From contig JBAYGT010000002.1 of NCBI GenBank assembly GCA_041666525.1, forward strand, positions 62,001 to 126,000: a stretch of DNA of 64,000 bases, read 5' to 3'. A model generated the notes under the pieces. It was not told where the DNA came from. It made no database searches and saw nothing but the letters and a program-made list of their open reading frames with translations. Origin of the DNA: JBAXTZ01 sp041666525. Lineage in GTDB: Bacteria > Bacillota > Negativicutes > JBAXTZ01. Positions 7,757 through 17,028 of this stretch are shown here, piece by piece (the stretch's first letter is position 1; the number at the start of each line of letters is the position of its first letter). The position numbers and the translations under genes were made by a program.

Positions 7757-8620
7757 ATGAAGATCGCAAGAGTTGATTCGTTTTGCCATAATGGCAGCGG
7801 TGGAAATCCTGCCGGAGTTGCGATTGTCAAACAGTTTCCGACTGCATCAGAAATGCAAGCAGCGGCGTGTGCGCTGCAATTTTCCGAGACGGTATTCACA
7901 ATAGTTTCCGAACGCACACTAACAATGCGTTTTTTTACACCGTCAGCCGAAGTTGATCTTTGTGGTCACGCTACGCTCGCGATGCTTTCCGAATTGTGGC
8001 GTGTAAAAGCAATTGATAGCAATATATTATATACAATAAAATGCGCTAACAGCAGTATTACCGGTTATGTCGATGAAGAAGGTGTGCCGCATCTGCAAAT
8101 GCCCAATCCGTTATTTGGCGAATATGTTGCAAATACTGAAATAGCGCCAACACTGGGATTGACGATAGATGAAATTGGGAAATACGGTTGCCGGATTGTT
8201 AATGTCGGATTACCGGATATTTTTATTGGAGTCAAAAATTTTGCTTGCTTAAAAAATTTGCAACCTGATTACGATTTGATAGCAGCAATTTCAAGAAAGT
8301 ACTCGTGCACCGGCTATCATGTTTTTGACGAGAGCAATATAATTGATAACACTGTATACTGTCGCAATTTCGCCCCACTGGTAGGCATAAACGAGGAATC
8401 GGCAACCGGAACAGCAAATAGCGCTTTGGCTTGTCTGTTAGCTGTTGGCGGAGCTTTTGGATCCGATAGTGCGGATAAAATCAGTGTGAAATTGATTCAG
8501 GGAATGTTTATGAATAATTCCTCGGAAATAATTGTTAACTTAAAACTTTCCAATAGCGTCATTAAAGAATTGTGGTTGTCTGGAAAAACTAAATATATAG
8601 AGATCGTTCACGGAGGATAA
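7757..8620 (+). CDS. PhzF-family isomerase/epimerase-like protein
   Basis: PhzF/YddE superfamily protein, 287 residues from the ATG at 7757. Family features are the N-terminal DSFCHNGSGGNPAGVA, the catalytic-Glu region FSETVF, PSAEVDLCGHAT and, late in the protein, EESATGTANSAL. Members isomerise or epimerise small carboxylic or amino acids; the substrate here is unknown. An in-frame ATG at 7739 lies inside the preceding terminator hairpin and would add six residues including FFF, so 7757 is preferred. Neither start has a clear ribosome site, which is odd. The next gene begins directly after the stop, so it may lead the methylmalonyl-CoA genes. Confidence 0.82.
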   Translation: MKIARVDSFCHNGSGGNPAGVAIVKQFPTASEMQAAACALQFSETVFTIVSERTLTMRFFTPSAEVDLCGHATLAMLSELWRVKAIDSNILYTIKCANSSITGYVDEEGVPHLQMPNPLFGEYVANTEIAPTLGLTIDEIGKYGCRIVNVGLPDIFIGVKNFACLKNLQPDYDLIAAISRKYSCTGYHVFDESNIIDNTVYCRNFAPLVGINEESATGTANSALACLLAVGGAFGSDSADKISVKLIQGMFMNNSSEIIVNLKLSNSVIKELWLSGKTKYIEIVHGG

Positions 8621-9028
8621 ATGATTAATACGACAAAAATTGATCACATTGGTATTGCTGTTAAGGATATTGAAACTGCTAAAAAGTTTTATGCCGATAT
8701 GCTGGGAATGACAATTCAGGGCGAGGAAACGGTTGTCGAGCAAAAAGTGAAAGTGTGTTTTATTCCTTGTGGCGATAGTGAGATTGAGTTGCTGCAATCA
8801 ACTGCACCCGACGGCCCGATTGCCAAATTCATCGAAGCAAAAGGTGAAGGGATGCAGCATATTGCCATACGCGTTGATAATATCGAGCAGGCAATTACAG
8901 AGCTAAAAGCAAAGAATGTCCGTATGATTGATGAGCAGCCACGCTATGGCGCCGGTGGTGCGCGAATTGCATTTGTTCATCCTAAATCTACCGGCGGTAT
9001 TTTATTGGAATTAACTGAAAGGAAATAA
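8621..9028 (+). CDS. mce: Methylmalonyl-CoA epimerase
   Basis: A glyoxalase/VOC-fold protein of 135 residues. It starts TTKIDHIGIAVKDIETAKKF and has the metal-ligand positions typical of the epimerase: His in DHIGIAV, GEGMQHIAIRV and the Glu near the C-terminal GGILLELTE. It interconverts (R)- and (S)-methylmalonyl-CoA between the mutase and the carboxyltransferase or decarboxylase. A CGGAGG site lies just before the ATG, which immediately follows the PhzF stop. The carboxyltransferase gene follows by 11 bases, the usual pairing in propionate-forming anaerobes. Confidence 0.93.
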   Translation: MINTTKIDHIGIAVKDIETAKKFYADMLGMTIQGEETVVEQKVKVCFIPCGDSEIELLQSTAPDGPIAKFIEAKGEGMQHIAIRVDNIEQAITELKAKNVRMIDEQPRYGAGGARIAFVHPKSTGGILLELTERK

Positions 9029-9039
9029 GGGAGGCGATT

Positions 9040-10569
9040 ATGGCTACTACTAAAGAACGAATTGATTTGTTTAGAACTTTGCAGGACAAGATTAAATTGG
9101 GCGGTGGACAGAAGCGCATCGACAAGCAACATGCATCAGGAAAAATGACAGCCCGGGAGCGCGTGGAGTGTTTGCTTGATGCAGATACATTTGTAGAGAT
9201 GGATGCTTTTGTTATTCATCGTTGCGTGAATTTTGGTATGGAGAAGACCACAACACCGACCGATGGCGTTGTGACTGGCTATGGACTTATTGAAGGCCGG
9301 CTGGTTTTCGTTTTTTCGCAGGATTTCACCGTTATCGGTGGCAGTCTTGGTGAAAAACATGCCGATAAAATTGTAAAAGTTCAGCAAATGGCGGCTCGTA
9401 TGGGGGCGCCGATTATTGGGATAAATGATTCCGGCGGAGCCCGAATCCAGGAAGGTGTAGATTCTCTGTCCGGTTATGCAAAAATATTTTATCAAAACAC
9501 CATGGCATCCGGTGTTGTTCCGCAGATTACTGCGATTATGGGACCGTGTGCCGGAGGCGCGGTTTATAGTCCGGCGATTACCGATTTTATTTTTATGGTC
9601 GATAAGACCAGTCAAATGTTTATAACCGGCCCGCAAGTTGTAAAAGCGGTTACTTTTGAAGAAGTCAGCGCTGAGCAGCTTGGTGGTGCGATGACGCATA
9701 ATGCAACATCCGGAGTTGCTCATTTTATAACCCAAACCGATGAAGAGTGTTTAAATGAAATTCGTCGTTTGGTGTCGTTTTTACCTGATAACAACATGTC
9801 TGAGACGCCAGTGGTGGTAACAGACGACGTGGCTGATAGAATAGCTGCCAGCCTAAATGAAGCGATACCTGACGATCCTAACATGCCTTACGATATGAAT
9901 GAAATAATTACCAACATTGTGGACAATAATGAGTTTTATGAAATTCAAAAACATTTTGCTCAAAATATTTTAATCGGGTTTGCCCGTATGGATGGACAGA
10001 CTATCGGAATTGTTGCTAATCAACCAACTGTTCTTGCCGGTTGTTTGGACATTAACGCCAGCGACAAATGTGCGCGATTTATCAGATTTTGTGATGCCTT
10101 TAATATTCCGTTGATAAATTTCGTTGATGTACCGGGTTTTTTACCGGGAACATCTCAAGAATATGGCGGAATTATCCGTCACGGCGCCAAAATGCTTTAT
10201 GCTTTTTCTGAAGCAACTGTACCGAAAATCACGCTCATCATCCGCAAAGCCTATGGTGGCGCCTACATTGCGATGAGCTGCAAAGAATTGGGTGCTGATC
10301 AGGTTATTGCCTGGCCGACAGCTGAAATTGCTGTAATGGGTGCAGCCGGTGCTGCTGATATTATTTTCCGCGGCGATGCTGATAAGGACGCCAAGAAACA
10401 ACAATACATTGAAGATTTTAGCAATCCCTATCGAGCTGCCGAACGCGGAATGGTGGACATTATTATCGAGCCGCAATTTACTAGAGCTTATTTGATTTCA
10501 GCACTAAATATGTTAAGCAGCAAAAATGAAACCAGGCCGATGAAAAAACACGGCAACATTCCGTTGTAG
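9040..10569 (+). CDS. mmdA: Methylmalonyl-CoA decarboxylase alpha / acyl-CoA carboxyltransferase subunit
   Basis: A 509-residue carboxyltransferase with the two crotonase-like halves of the acyl-CoA carboxylase beta family. Visible landmarks are DGVVTGYGLI, INDSGGARIQEG and GPCAGGAVYSPA in the N half, and FVDVPGFLPG, IIRKAYGGAYIAM and GAAGAADIIF in the C half. It moves the carboxyl group between methylmalonyl-CoA and protein-bound biotin. In MmdABCD this drives a sodium-pumping decarboxylase; a transcarboxylase or propionyl-CoA carboxylase uses the same subunit. The biotin carrier is encoded two genes downstream, but no membrane beta subunit is nearby, so the exact enzyme type is open. A GGGAGG site precedes the ATG. 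Confidence 0.9.
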   Translation: MATTKERIDLFRTLQDKIKLGGGQKRIDKQHASGKMTARERVECLLDADTFVEMDAFVIHRCVNFGMEKTTTPTDGVVTGYGLIEGRLVFVFSQDFTVIGGSLGEKHADKIVKVQQMAARMGAPIIGINDSGGARIQEGVDSLSGYAKIFYQNTMASGVVPQITAIMGPCAGGAVYSPAITDFIFMVDKTSQMFITGPQVVKAVTFEEVSAEQLGGAMTHNATSGVAHFITQTDEECLNEIRRLVSFLPDNNMSETPVVVTDDVADRIAASLNEAIPDDPNMPYDMNEIITNIVDNNEFYEIQKHFAQNILIGFARMDGQTIGIVANQPTVLAGCLDINASDKCARFIRFCDAFNIPLINFVDVPGFLPGTSQEYGGIIRHGAKMLYAFSEATVPKITLIIRKAYGGAYIAMSCKELGADQVIAWPTAEIAVMGAAGAADIIFRGDADKDAKKQQYIEDFSNPYRAAERGMVDIIIEPQFTRAYLISALNMLSSKNETRPMKKHGNIPL

Positions 10570-10577
10570 GTGATGAA

Positions 10578-10871
10578 ATGGGAATATTTAAGTTTTTAAG
10601 AAAGAAAAACGGAGTATCAGATAAGCCGATTCTGGCGGTAGAACCGCTGCCGTTGCAATTTGAAATTTCTGATTTTAGTACAAACAAGATTGCTGTTGCA
10701 CCAGAGAAAGAAATTTTGCAGCCGGAAATAGTAGCGGCGATAACTGTTGCAATACAGTTGATCATGAATGATGAAACAAACAAGATTGAGCGGCAACCAA
10801 TGTTGCGCAGACAAACAAGCAGTTCATGGAAAGTTTCCGGAATTCAGCGTGTGATGCAAGTCCGACAATAG
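10578..10871 (+). CDS. Small subunit resembling MmdD/MmdE (OadG-like) C-terminal region, no membrane helix
   Basis: A 97-residue protein between the carboxyltransferase and biotin-carrier genes, the place of mmdD/mmdE or oadG in decarboxylase operons. The C-terminal half has PEIVAAITVAIQ followed by SSSWKVSGIQRVM. This resembles the end of OadG/MmdD and the small MmdE protein, which help assemble the complex. Unlike a typical MmdD/OadG it has no N-terminal transmembrane helix; it starts basic (MGIFKFLRKKNG) and soluble. The alanine/proline linker is also missing. Assignment rests on position and the C-terminal pattern. It could be an assembly subunit of a soluble transcarboxylase. Confidence 0.6.
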   Translation: MGIFKFLRKKNGVSDKPILAVEPLPLQFEISDFSTNKIAVAPEKEILQPEIVAAITVAIQLIMNDETNKIERQPMLRRQTSSSWKVSGIQRVMQVRQ

Positions 10872-10901
10872 CAATTATAGTTTTTATTTAAGGAGAAGAA
10901 A

Positions 10902-11306
10902 ATGAGAAAATTTATTGTAAATGTAAATGGTGTTGATTATAACGTTGAAGTGCGCGAAGAGAATGCTGTTTTACCAACAAAAATTATTCAATCAGCGGTA
11001 CAACCGAAAGTGGTTGCTGCGCCACAAATAGCGTCGGCACCGGTTCAAGCTCCGGTCGCGACGCCGGTGGTTGCATCGACAGCAGCGGCGGATGGGTTTG
11101 GTGTAAATGCACCGATGCCGGGAAAAATTGTTAAAGTTACCGTAACGGCAGGGCAAGCGGTAAAGCAAGGCGACGTAGTAATTATTCTTGAAGCAATGAA
11201 AATGCAAAACGAAATAAAAACTCCAGTCGATGGAGTTATAAAGGCTATCAACGTTGAGCCGGGGCAAACAGTTAAACCTGGTGAAACAATGGTTGTAATC
11301 GGATAA
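10902..11306 (+). CDS. mmdC: Biotin carboxyl carrier subunit of the methylmalonyl-CoA enzyme
   Basis: A 134-residue biotin/lipoyl attachment protein. Residues about 40-65 form an Ala/Pro/Val-rich flexible linker. The biotinyl domain follows (NAPMPGKIVKV) with the biotinylation motif EAMKMQNE, whose Lys receives biotin, and a C-terminal GVIKAINVEPGQTVKPG hairpin repeat. It carries CO2 between carboxyltransferase and partner. An AAGGAG site precedes the ATG, and a strong terminator follows at once, ending the transcription unit without a beta-subunit gene. Confidence 0.9.
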   Translation: MRKFIVNVNGVDYNVEVREENAVLPTKIIQSAVQPKVVAAPQIASAPVQAPVATPVVASTAAADGFGVNAPMPGKIVKVTVTAGQAVKQGDVVIILEAMKMQNEIKTPVDGVIKAINVEPGQTVKPGETMVVIG

Positions 11307-11310
11307 TTTT

Positions 11311-11351
11311 AAAAAAGCTCCTGCTGAAATATTTTTCGGCAGGAGTTTTTG
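11311..11351 (+). terminator. Rho-independent terminator after mmdC
   Basis: A 12-bp stem, CTCCTGCTGAAA pairing with TTTCGGCAGGAG (one G-T wobble), has a four-base loop and is flanked by A6 and T5 runs. Confidence 0.88.
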
Positions 11352-11358
11352 TGCTTTT

Positions 11359-12345
11359 GTGGAATATATTGTAGTAGTCAATAATATTTCTAAGGATGTG
11401 ATTGATATTCTGCTTGATTCTGACAATCGCCGGATAGATCATCTGCGGTTGTCTGTTACTGAACAATGCAATTTGCATTGTAGTTATTGTGCACCCGAAA
11501 TTGCGACTGATCAATATCAGACACTTTCTATTGCGGAAATTCGCCGGATAGCAACAGTGCTTTTTGCGGCCGGCATAAATTCGGCACGCATCACCGGTGG
11601 TGAACCGCTAATGCGTCACGATATTGTAGAAATTGCGTTTTGTATTAAAAACATTGGATTTAGCGATGTTTCATTAACCACAAATGCGACGATGTTGACA
11701 AATGAACTGGCGAAATCTTTGTTGACGGCCGGAATAAGTCGGATAAACATTGGTTTTCCGAGTGTCAACGCGGTACATTACCGGACAATAACCGGATGCA
11801 ATATAGCGCCGGCGCTGGCAGGGATAAAAACCGCAACAGAAATCTTTTCCGATGTGCGAATCAACGTTGTAATGGTTGAGGGATTTGATCAAACGGAATT
11901 TGAAGCAGTAAGAGATTTTTCCAATTCGATGAAGATTACACCACGGTTCATCGAATATATGCCGGCTTTTGGTGCTGCCAGCACTTCAAAGTTTGATATT
12001 CTGGGTACAATGCTCGCCATTGGTGCCAAGAAAATCGAACCATTGTCAGGGCAGGGACCGGCTGAATATTATATGGTTCCTGGTTTCGATAACCCCGTTG
12101 GCTTAATTTTGCCGTTGCATAAAAAGTTCTGCCATAGTTGCCGGAGAATTCGCTTGAATAGCTTAGGTGAGTTGCGTCGTTGCCTGTTTGACAATCAGTT
12201 GCTTAGTTTGCTGGAATTGTTAAATACCCGGACTCAATTGGAGGTTATTCAGAGTATTAAAGCTTTTATTAAAGAGAAGCCGAGCGAACATTTTATGAAT
12301 GCTGAAACAAGACTTGGTCACAGTATGGCAAAAATTGGTGGATAG
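11359..12345 (+). CDS. moaA: GTP 3',8-cyclase MoaA (molybdenum cofactor, first step)
   Basis: Radical-SAM enzyme of up to 328 residues. The SAM cluster motif is CNLHCSYC in TEQCNLHCSYCAPE. The C-terminal cluster ligands are visible as FCHSC and a third Cys in RRCL after a 12-residue basic stretch. The protein ends in the GG dipeptide needed by MoaA. It converts GTP to 3',8-cyclo-GTP. The start is uncertain: the GTG at 11359 lies just past the mmdC terminator without a ribosome site. An in-frame GTG at 11398 gives the usual MoaA N-terminus (IDILLDSDNRRIDHLR), but its AAGGA is too close. It leads the purine/molybdenum hydroxylase operon; the partner gene moaC lies about 19 kb downstream in the same run. 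Confidence 0.9.
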   Translation: MEYIVVVNNISKDVIDILLDSDNRRIDHLRLSVTEQCNLHCSYCAPEIATDQYQTLSIAEIRRIATVLFAAGINSARITGGEPLMRHDIVEIAFCIKNIGFSDVSLTTNATMLTNELAKSLLTAGISRINIGFPSVNAVHYRTITGCNIAPALAGIKTATEIFSDVRINVVMVEGFDQTEFEAVRDFSNSMKITPRFIEYMPAFGAASTSKFDILGTMLAIGAKKIEPLSGQGPAEYYMVPGFDNPVGLILPLHKKFCHSCRRIRLNSLGELRRCLFDNQLLSLLELLNTRTQLEVIQSIKAFIKEKPSEHFMNAETRLGHSMAKIGG

Positions 12346-12371
12346 ATAAAAAATCAATATAGGAGATAAAT

Positions 12372-13691
12372 ATGCTGTTAATTAAAAACGGATTACTTGT
12401 TACCAACGACCACAAAAACAGTATCATCGAAAATGGTGCAGTTCTCATGGATGGAGACAAAGTGAGTATGATCGGTGATTCTGCTGATTTGGCGCAGCGG
12501 TTTCCTGATTGTGAAACAATTGATGCAACTGGACGAATTATTATGCCCGGCTTGGTGAATCTTCATATGCATACTTATGGATTATATGCACGCGGGATTT
12601 CTTTGCACACTCCGCCGGCGGAAGACTTTATTCAGATTTTGCAGCGATTGTGGTGGACGCTTGACAAAGCGCTGACCCCGGAGGGCGTATATTATAGCGC
12701 ACTGGTTATGTTCATTGAATGTATCAAAAATGGTGTAACTACCGTGTTTGACCATCACGCCAGCCCAACGTGTGTTCGTGGCAGTTTGTTTAGTATTTTG
12801 GATGCTGCGCGCAAGGCGAAACTTCGTTCATGTTTGTGTTATGAAGTTTCCGATCGCGATGGTGAACGTATTTGTGATGAGGGTATCCGTGAAAACGTGG
12901 AGTTTATTAACGCGGCAAAATCAATGCCGGATACAGCTGGAATGTTTGGGTTGCACAGTCTGTTGACGCTTTCCGACCGCACTTTGGAAAAATGCAAACG
13001 CGATAATCCGGCAGGCAGCGGTTTTCACATCCACGTCGCTGAAGGTAAGGGTGAGTTATATGATAATTTACTGCATTACAATATGCGTCCGGTCGAACGG
13101 CTGGACAAGTTTGGCATATTAACCGACCGGACTTTTGCCGGACATTGTATCTATATTAACGAGTCGGAAATGGATACTATCCGTGACCGCGGTACAGTCG
13201 TCTTGCACAACCCCCAGTCAAATATGGGTAATGCTGTTGGTTGTCAAAACCTTATGAAGCTATTCGAAAAAAATGTGCAGGTAGCGTTAGGAACTGATGG
13301 TTATACCGCTGATATGTTTGAATCTATGAAGACTGTCAATATTTTGCATAAACATCAAAATGCTGATCCGCGCGTGGCTTGGGGTGAGCCGATACAAATG
13401 TTAATGAACAATAATCCGGATATTGCGTCACGCTACTATGATGTTCCAGTTGGCCGGTTGATGCCGGGATACGCTGCGGATGCAATAATTGTGGACTATT
13501 TTGCGCCAACGCCGCTGAATTCTAACACATTGGGCGGACATATGCATTTTGGTATGAGCGGAAAATCGGTTTCGACAGTTGTCTCAAACGGTGAAGTCGT
13601 AATGAAAGATCGTCAACTACTGGGACTAGATGAAGCTGAAATTGCAGCAAAATCCCGTGAAGAGGCCGTTCGCGTTTGGAATCGATTGTAA
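12372..13691 (+). CDS. ssnA: Putative aminohydrolase SsnA
   Basis: Amidohydrolase-superfamily protein of 439 residues, the usual SsnA length. Metal-site landmarks are the HMHTYG motif after PGLVNL near residue 65, FDHHAS near 130, FHIHVAEG near 220, AGHC near 255 and GTDGYTADM near 315. SsnA is encoded with YgfK, YgeX, YgeY and selenium-dependent hydroxylases in E. coli and clostridia and takes part in anaerobic purine/urate breakdown; it resembles guanine or cytosine deaminases, but its exact step is unsettled. A good AGGAG site precedes the ATG. Cytoplasmic. Confidence 0.92.
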   Translation: MLLIKNGLLVTNDHKNSIIENGAVLMDGDKVSMIGDSADLAQRFPDCETIDATGRIIMPGLVNLHMHTYGLYARGISLHTPPAEDFIQILQRLWWTLDKALTPEGVYYSALVMFIECIKNGVTTVFDHHASPTCVRGSLFSILDAARKAKLRSCLCYEVSDRDGERICDEGIRENVEFINAAKSMPDTAGMFGLHSLLTLSDRTLEKCKRDNPAGSGFHIHVAEGKGELYDNLLHYNMRPVERLDKFGILTDRTFAGHCIYINESEMDTIRDRGTVVLHNPQSNMGNAVGCQNLMKLFEKNVQVALGTDGYTADMFESMKTVNILHKHQNADPRVAWGEPIQMLMNNNPDIASRYYDVPVGRLMPGYAADAIIVDYFAPTPLNSNTLGGHMHFGMSGKSVSTVVSNGEVVMKDRQLLGLDEAEIAAKSREEAVRVWNRL

Positions 13692-13746
13692 AACTGTAAA
13701 ACAAAAACAAATAAATATTTACTAAGTATCGTGGAGGAATTAATTA

Positions 13747-16700
13747 ATGTCACAACACATGAAAGTTCAGAGTTTCGAGACACTATTGCAATGGATTATC
13801 GATGAGTATCAGACAAAACAATCAATTTTTGGTATTCATAAATCGTTGTTCTACAAACCGCAGGCTAACAATCGTTATGGCCGTGAATTGTTTGGAAGTT
13901 ATTTGGCGACTCCGGTTGGTCCGGCGGCCGGCCCGCATTCTCAACTTACACAAAACATTATCAGCACATGGTTGTGCGGTGCTCGTTTTATTGAATTGAA
14001 AACTGTTCAGGATAACGACGAATTGGACATTGGCCGCCCGTGCATTGATATGGATGACGAAGGTTATAATTGTGAATGGTCGCAAGAATTAAAGCTAGAG
14101 CAATCGGCTTGGGAATATATTAAAGCTTGGGCAATAATCCATATTTTGCCGCAAATACTTGGCTGGGAGCCTGAGCTGCCAGTCGGTACTATTTTTAATC
14201 TGTCAGTTGGTTATAATTTGGAAGGCATTTTAAAACCGACAATGCAGGAATTTATTACCCGAATGAAGGATGCGACCGATGAAATTGGACAAATTCAAGC
14301 GGTTATTGCCAAGAAGTTCCCGCAATTTTCTTCGGTTGTTATACCTGTTAAAATTTCCAATAATGTCACTCTGTCAACTATGCATGGCTGTCCGCCGGAA
14401 GAAATTGGCCGGATTGCACGCTATTTATTAGAGGATAAAAAATTTCACACCACAGTGAAACTGAATCCAACCCTGTTGGGAAGAGAAATAGTGCTTGGTG
14501 TGCTTAATGATACTTTGGGTTATACCGACATCGATATTGCTCAAACAGTATTTGATCATGATCTCAAATATCCAAAAGCTGTAGAATTAATCAAAATGTT
14601 GCGTGAAGTGGCGGCAAATGAAGGATTGTTCTTCGGTGTGAAATTGACTAATACTTTGGCAATGACTAACTACAAAAATTATCTGCCTGGTCCGGAAATG
14701 TATATGTCCGGACGTGCGCTTTATCCGTTGGCGCTACAGTTATTTACTAAACTCATGGAAGAGTTTGATTATGATTTGAACGTTTCTTATTCGGCTGGTG
14801 CTGATGCACTCAACGTATCAAACATTTTAGTTAGCGGCGCGCTGACGATTACAGTTGCTTCGGATTTGCTCAAACCAGGCGGTTATGCCAACATGGTGCA
14901 ATATCTTGAGCAGATTAATAAAGATATGGAGGACTGGGGTGCTGACGATCTGTATGATTTTGCTCACGCCAGACGTTATTGGTTGCCGCGGGTTGCAGCG
15001 GAATCACTGACAGATATTCGTTATAAGAAAAGTTATCATGAACAAGGTTTGCCTAAAGTAAGTTCCAGTTTAACCAAATTTGATTGCATTGCTGCTCCGT
15101 GCATGGAACAATGTGCCGTTTGTCAGGACATTCCCGGCTACGCGCACGCAATAGTTGAAGGCGACTACAATCGTGCGCTTGATATTATTATGGATCGCAA
15201 TCCGTTGCCGGCTACTACCGGTTACGTTTGCACTCATCTTTGCCAAAACAAATGCAATCGTAATAACAACGATCAACCGGTAGCAATTCGCGCATTAAAG
15301 CGGTTTGCTGCTGAATATGGACGCGTTGTAATCAATGCCGCTGCGGAATTTGCCAATAGTGTTGCGATTGTTGGCGGTGGTCCGTCCGGGTTGGGTGCTG
15401 CCGCTGAGTTGGCACGCAACGGAGTGAAAGTGACAGTTTTTGAAGCACGTTCGCGTGCCGGTGGTATGATGGCGATTGCACCGGAGTTTCGTGTTCCGCC
15501 GTACGTTGTCGATCAAGATGTTGAGCGAATTATGCAAATGGGTGTGGAATTCAAGTTCAATGAACGAATTGCCAACAAACCGGAGCAATTGCTTAAACAA
15601 GGGTTTGATGCGGTATATATCGCTTGTGGCTTTCCAAATGATGCTGAGTTTAAAATTGAAGGACGGAACGGACAAGGCGTTTACGGTGCGCTTGAGCTCT
15701 TAGAACTTGCGGCAAGCGGCAATACGCCGTATCTTGGCCAAAAAGCTGTAGTTATTGGTGGCGGAAACACGGCAATGGACGCTGCCCGTACTGCGGCAAG
15801 GCTTACCGGACAACCGGTGACTGTTGTTTATCGCCGGACTCGCAATGAGATGCCTGCCATTGAAGAAGAAATCGAAGCGTTGTTGTTTGAAGGCAATGTA
15901 ATTGAAGAATTAGCCACACCGGAAAGAATTATACTGAAAGATGGCAGAGTAACGGGTTTGATCGCGAGCCGGAATATTCTTGGCGCAGCCGATAGCGATG
16001 GCCGCCGTAAACCAGTTGCCGTGCCGGATAGTGAGTATGAAATACCGACAGATGCAGTTATTATCGCGATCGGTCAAAGTAACGACAAGTTGCTGTTCAA
16101 AGGCAGTTCGGTTGAATTAAAAAAGAATGGTGGAATTAATGTTGACAAAACGCAAGCTACCAATGTTTGCGGAGTGTATTCCGGCGGTGACACCGTACGT
16201 GGTCCGGAAATCGTTATTCGCGCTTGCGCTGACGGTATTGAAGCTGCCAAAACTATTTGTGGGCAATTGGGTATTGAAAACACTCGCAAAGTGTCCGAAT
16301 TCGTGACAGTTGATGAAGCGGAGATTTCCACATTAAAGGCCGCGCGTTGCCGAAAAACTTTCCAAAACCATGAACAGGCAATTCCTGCTGATGCACGCAA
16401 TAGCTTTGATTTGGTCGAGCATACTTTCACCGAGGAAGTTGCACGAAGGGAAGCTGCGCGCTGTTTGCAATGCACCAGTTTCTGTGATAAATGTGTCGAA
16501 GTCTGCCCGAACCGCGCTAATTTTACTTATCAGCTACCGGCAGCCATTAATTGGGAAATTCCGGTGATAAAATTACGGCACGGGGAGATGACCAAAACCG
16601 AAACACAACTGTTTGCCATTAATCAAACGCGTCAGGTTGCGCATATCGACGATCTGTGTAACGAATGCGGCAACTGCGCCAGCTTCTGTGTACACCAGGG

Positions 16701-17019
16701 ACGTCCGTATTTGGATAAACCGCGAGTGTTCTTCAACAAAGCTGTTTTTGACGCTGAAAAAGATAACGCATTTTATTTCAACGGCAAAACTATCAGCCGT
16801 CGTGATAATGGACAAACGTCGCAACTAAAGATAGCGGTGAAAACACTCACATATAGCGACGATCGTCTGACTGTGGTTATGGACAGCGAATTAAAATTTA
16901 AATCAGTCAAAACCAACAAGAAGATTACTGCGACTGTTTCCATGGCGAATGCCGCTGAAATGCTGGCGTTATACAAAGGAATTCACAACTCTGCCGCTTA
17001 TTTGGCAGAAATAAAGTAG
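13747..17019 (+). CDS. ygfK: YgfK, putative selenate reductase / purine-pathway flavo-iron-sulfur oxidoreductase
   Basis: A 1090-residue multidomain protein. Residues 1 to about 430 form a dihydroorotate/dihydropyrimidine-dehydrogenase-like barrel (GSYLATPVGPAAGPHSQL). A GltD-type Fe-S region follows (CMEQCAVCQ near 455). FAD and NADPH Rossmann motifs lie at about 540 (GGGPSGLGAAAEL) and 675 (VIGGGNTAMDAARTA). Two C-terminal [4Fe-4S] sites are CTSFCDKCVEVCP near 910 and CNECGNCASFC near 970. The architecture matches NADPH-dependent dihydropyrimidine dehydrogenase plus extra clusters. The old name comes from a selenate-reduction phenotype; recent work places the gene in anaerobic urate degradation. 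A GTGGAGG site precedes the ATG. Confidence 0.93.
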   Translation: MSQHMKVQSFETLLQWIIDEYQTKQSIFGIHKSLFYKPQANNRYGRELFGSYLATPVGPAAGPHSQLTQNIISTWLCGARFIELKTVQDNDELDIGRPCIDMDDEGYNCEWSQELKLEQSAWEYIKAWAIIHILPQILGWEPELPVGTIFNLSVGYNLEGILKPTMQEFITRMKDATDEIGQIQAVIAKKFPQFSSVVIPVKISNNVTLSTMHGCPPEEIGRIARYLLEDKKFHTTVKLNPTLLGREIVLGVLNDTLGYTDIDIAQTVFDHDLKYPKAVELIKMLREVAANEGLFFGVKLTNTLAMTNYKNYLPGPEMYMSGRALYPLALQLFTKLMEEFDYDLNVSYSAGADALNVSNILVSGALTITVASDLLKPGGYANMVQYLEQINKDMEDWGADDLYDFAHARRYWLPRVAAESLTDIRYKKSYHEQGLPKVSSSLTKFDCIAAPCMEQCAVCQDIPGYAHAIVEGDYNRALDIIMDRNPLPATTGYVCTHLCQNKCNRNNNDQPVAIRALKRFAAEYGRVVINAAAEFANSVAIVGGGPSGLGAAAELARNGVKVTVFEARSRAGGMMAIAPEFRVPPYVVDQDVERIMQMGVEFKFNERIANKPEQLLKQGFDAVYIACGFPNDAEFKIEGRNGQGVYGALELLELAASGNTPYLGQKAVVIGGGNTAMDAARTAARLTGQPVTVVYRRTRNEMPAIEEEIEALLFEGNVIEELATPERIILKDGRVTGLIASRNILGAADSDGRRKPVAVPDSEYEIPTDAVIIAIGQSNDKLLFKGSSVELKKNGGINVDKTQATNVCGVYSGGDTVRGPEIVIRACADGIEAAKTICGQLGIENTRKVSEFVTVDEAEISTLKAARCRKTFQNHEQAIPADARNSFDLVEHTFTEEVARREAARCLQCTSFCDKCVEVCPNRANFTYQLPAAINWEIPVIKLRHGEMTKTETQLFAINQTRQVAHIDDLCNECGNCASFCVHQGRPYLDKPRVFFNKAVFDAEKDNAFYFNGKTISRRDNGQTSQLKIAVKTLTYSDDRLTVVMDSELKFKSVKTNKKITATVSMANAAEMLALYKGIHNSAAYLAEIK

Positions 17020-17028
17020 CCGGAGAAG

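Noticed and set aside
11060..11100. Alanine/proline-rich repeat in mmdC as a DNA repeat element
   Set aside because: It encodes the normal flexible linker of biotin carrier proteins.
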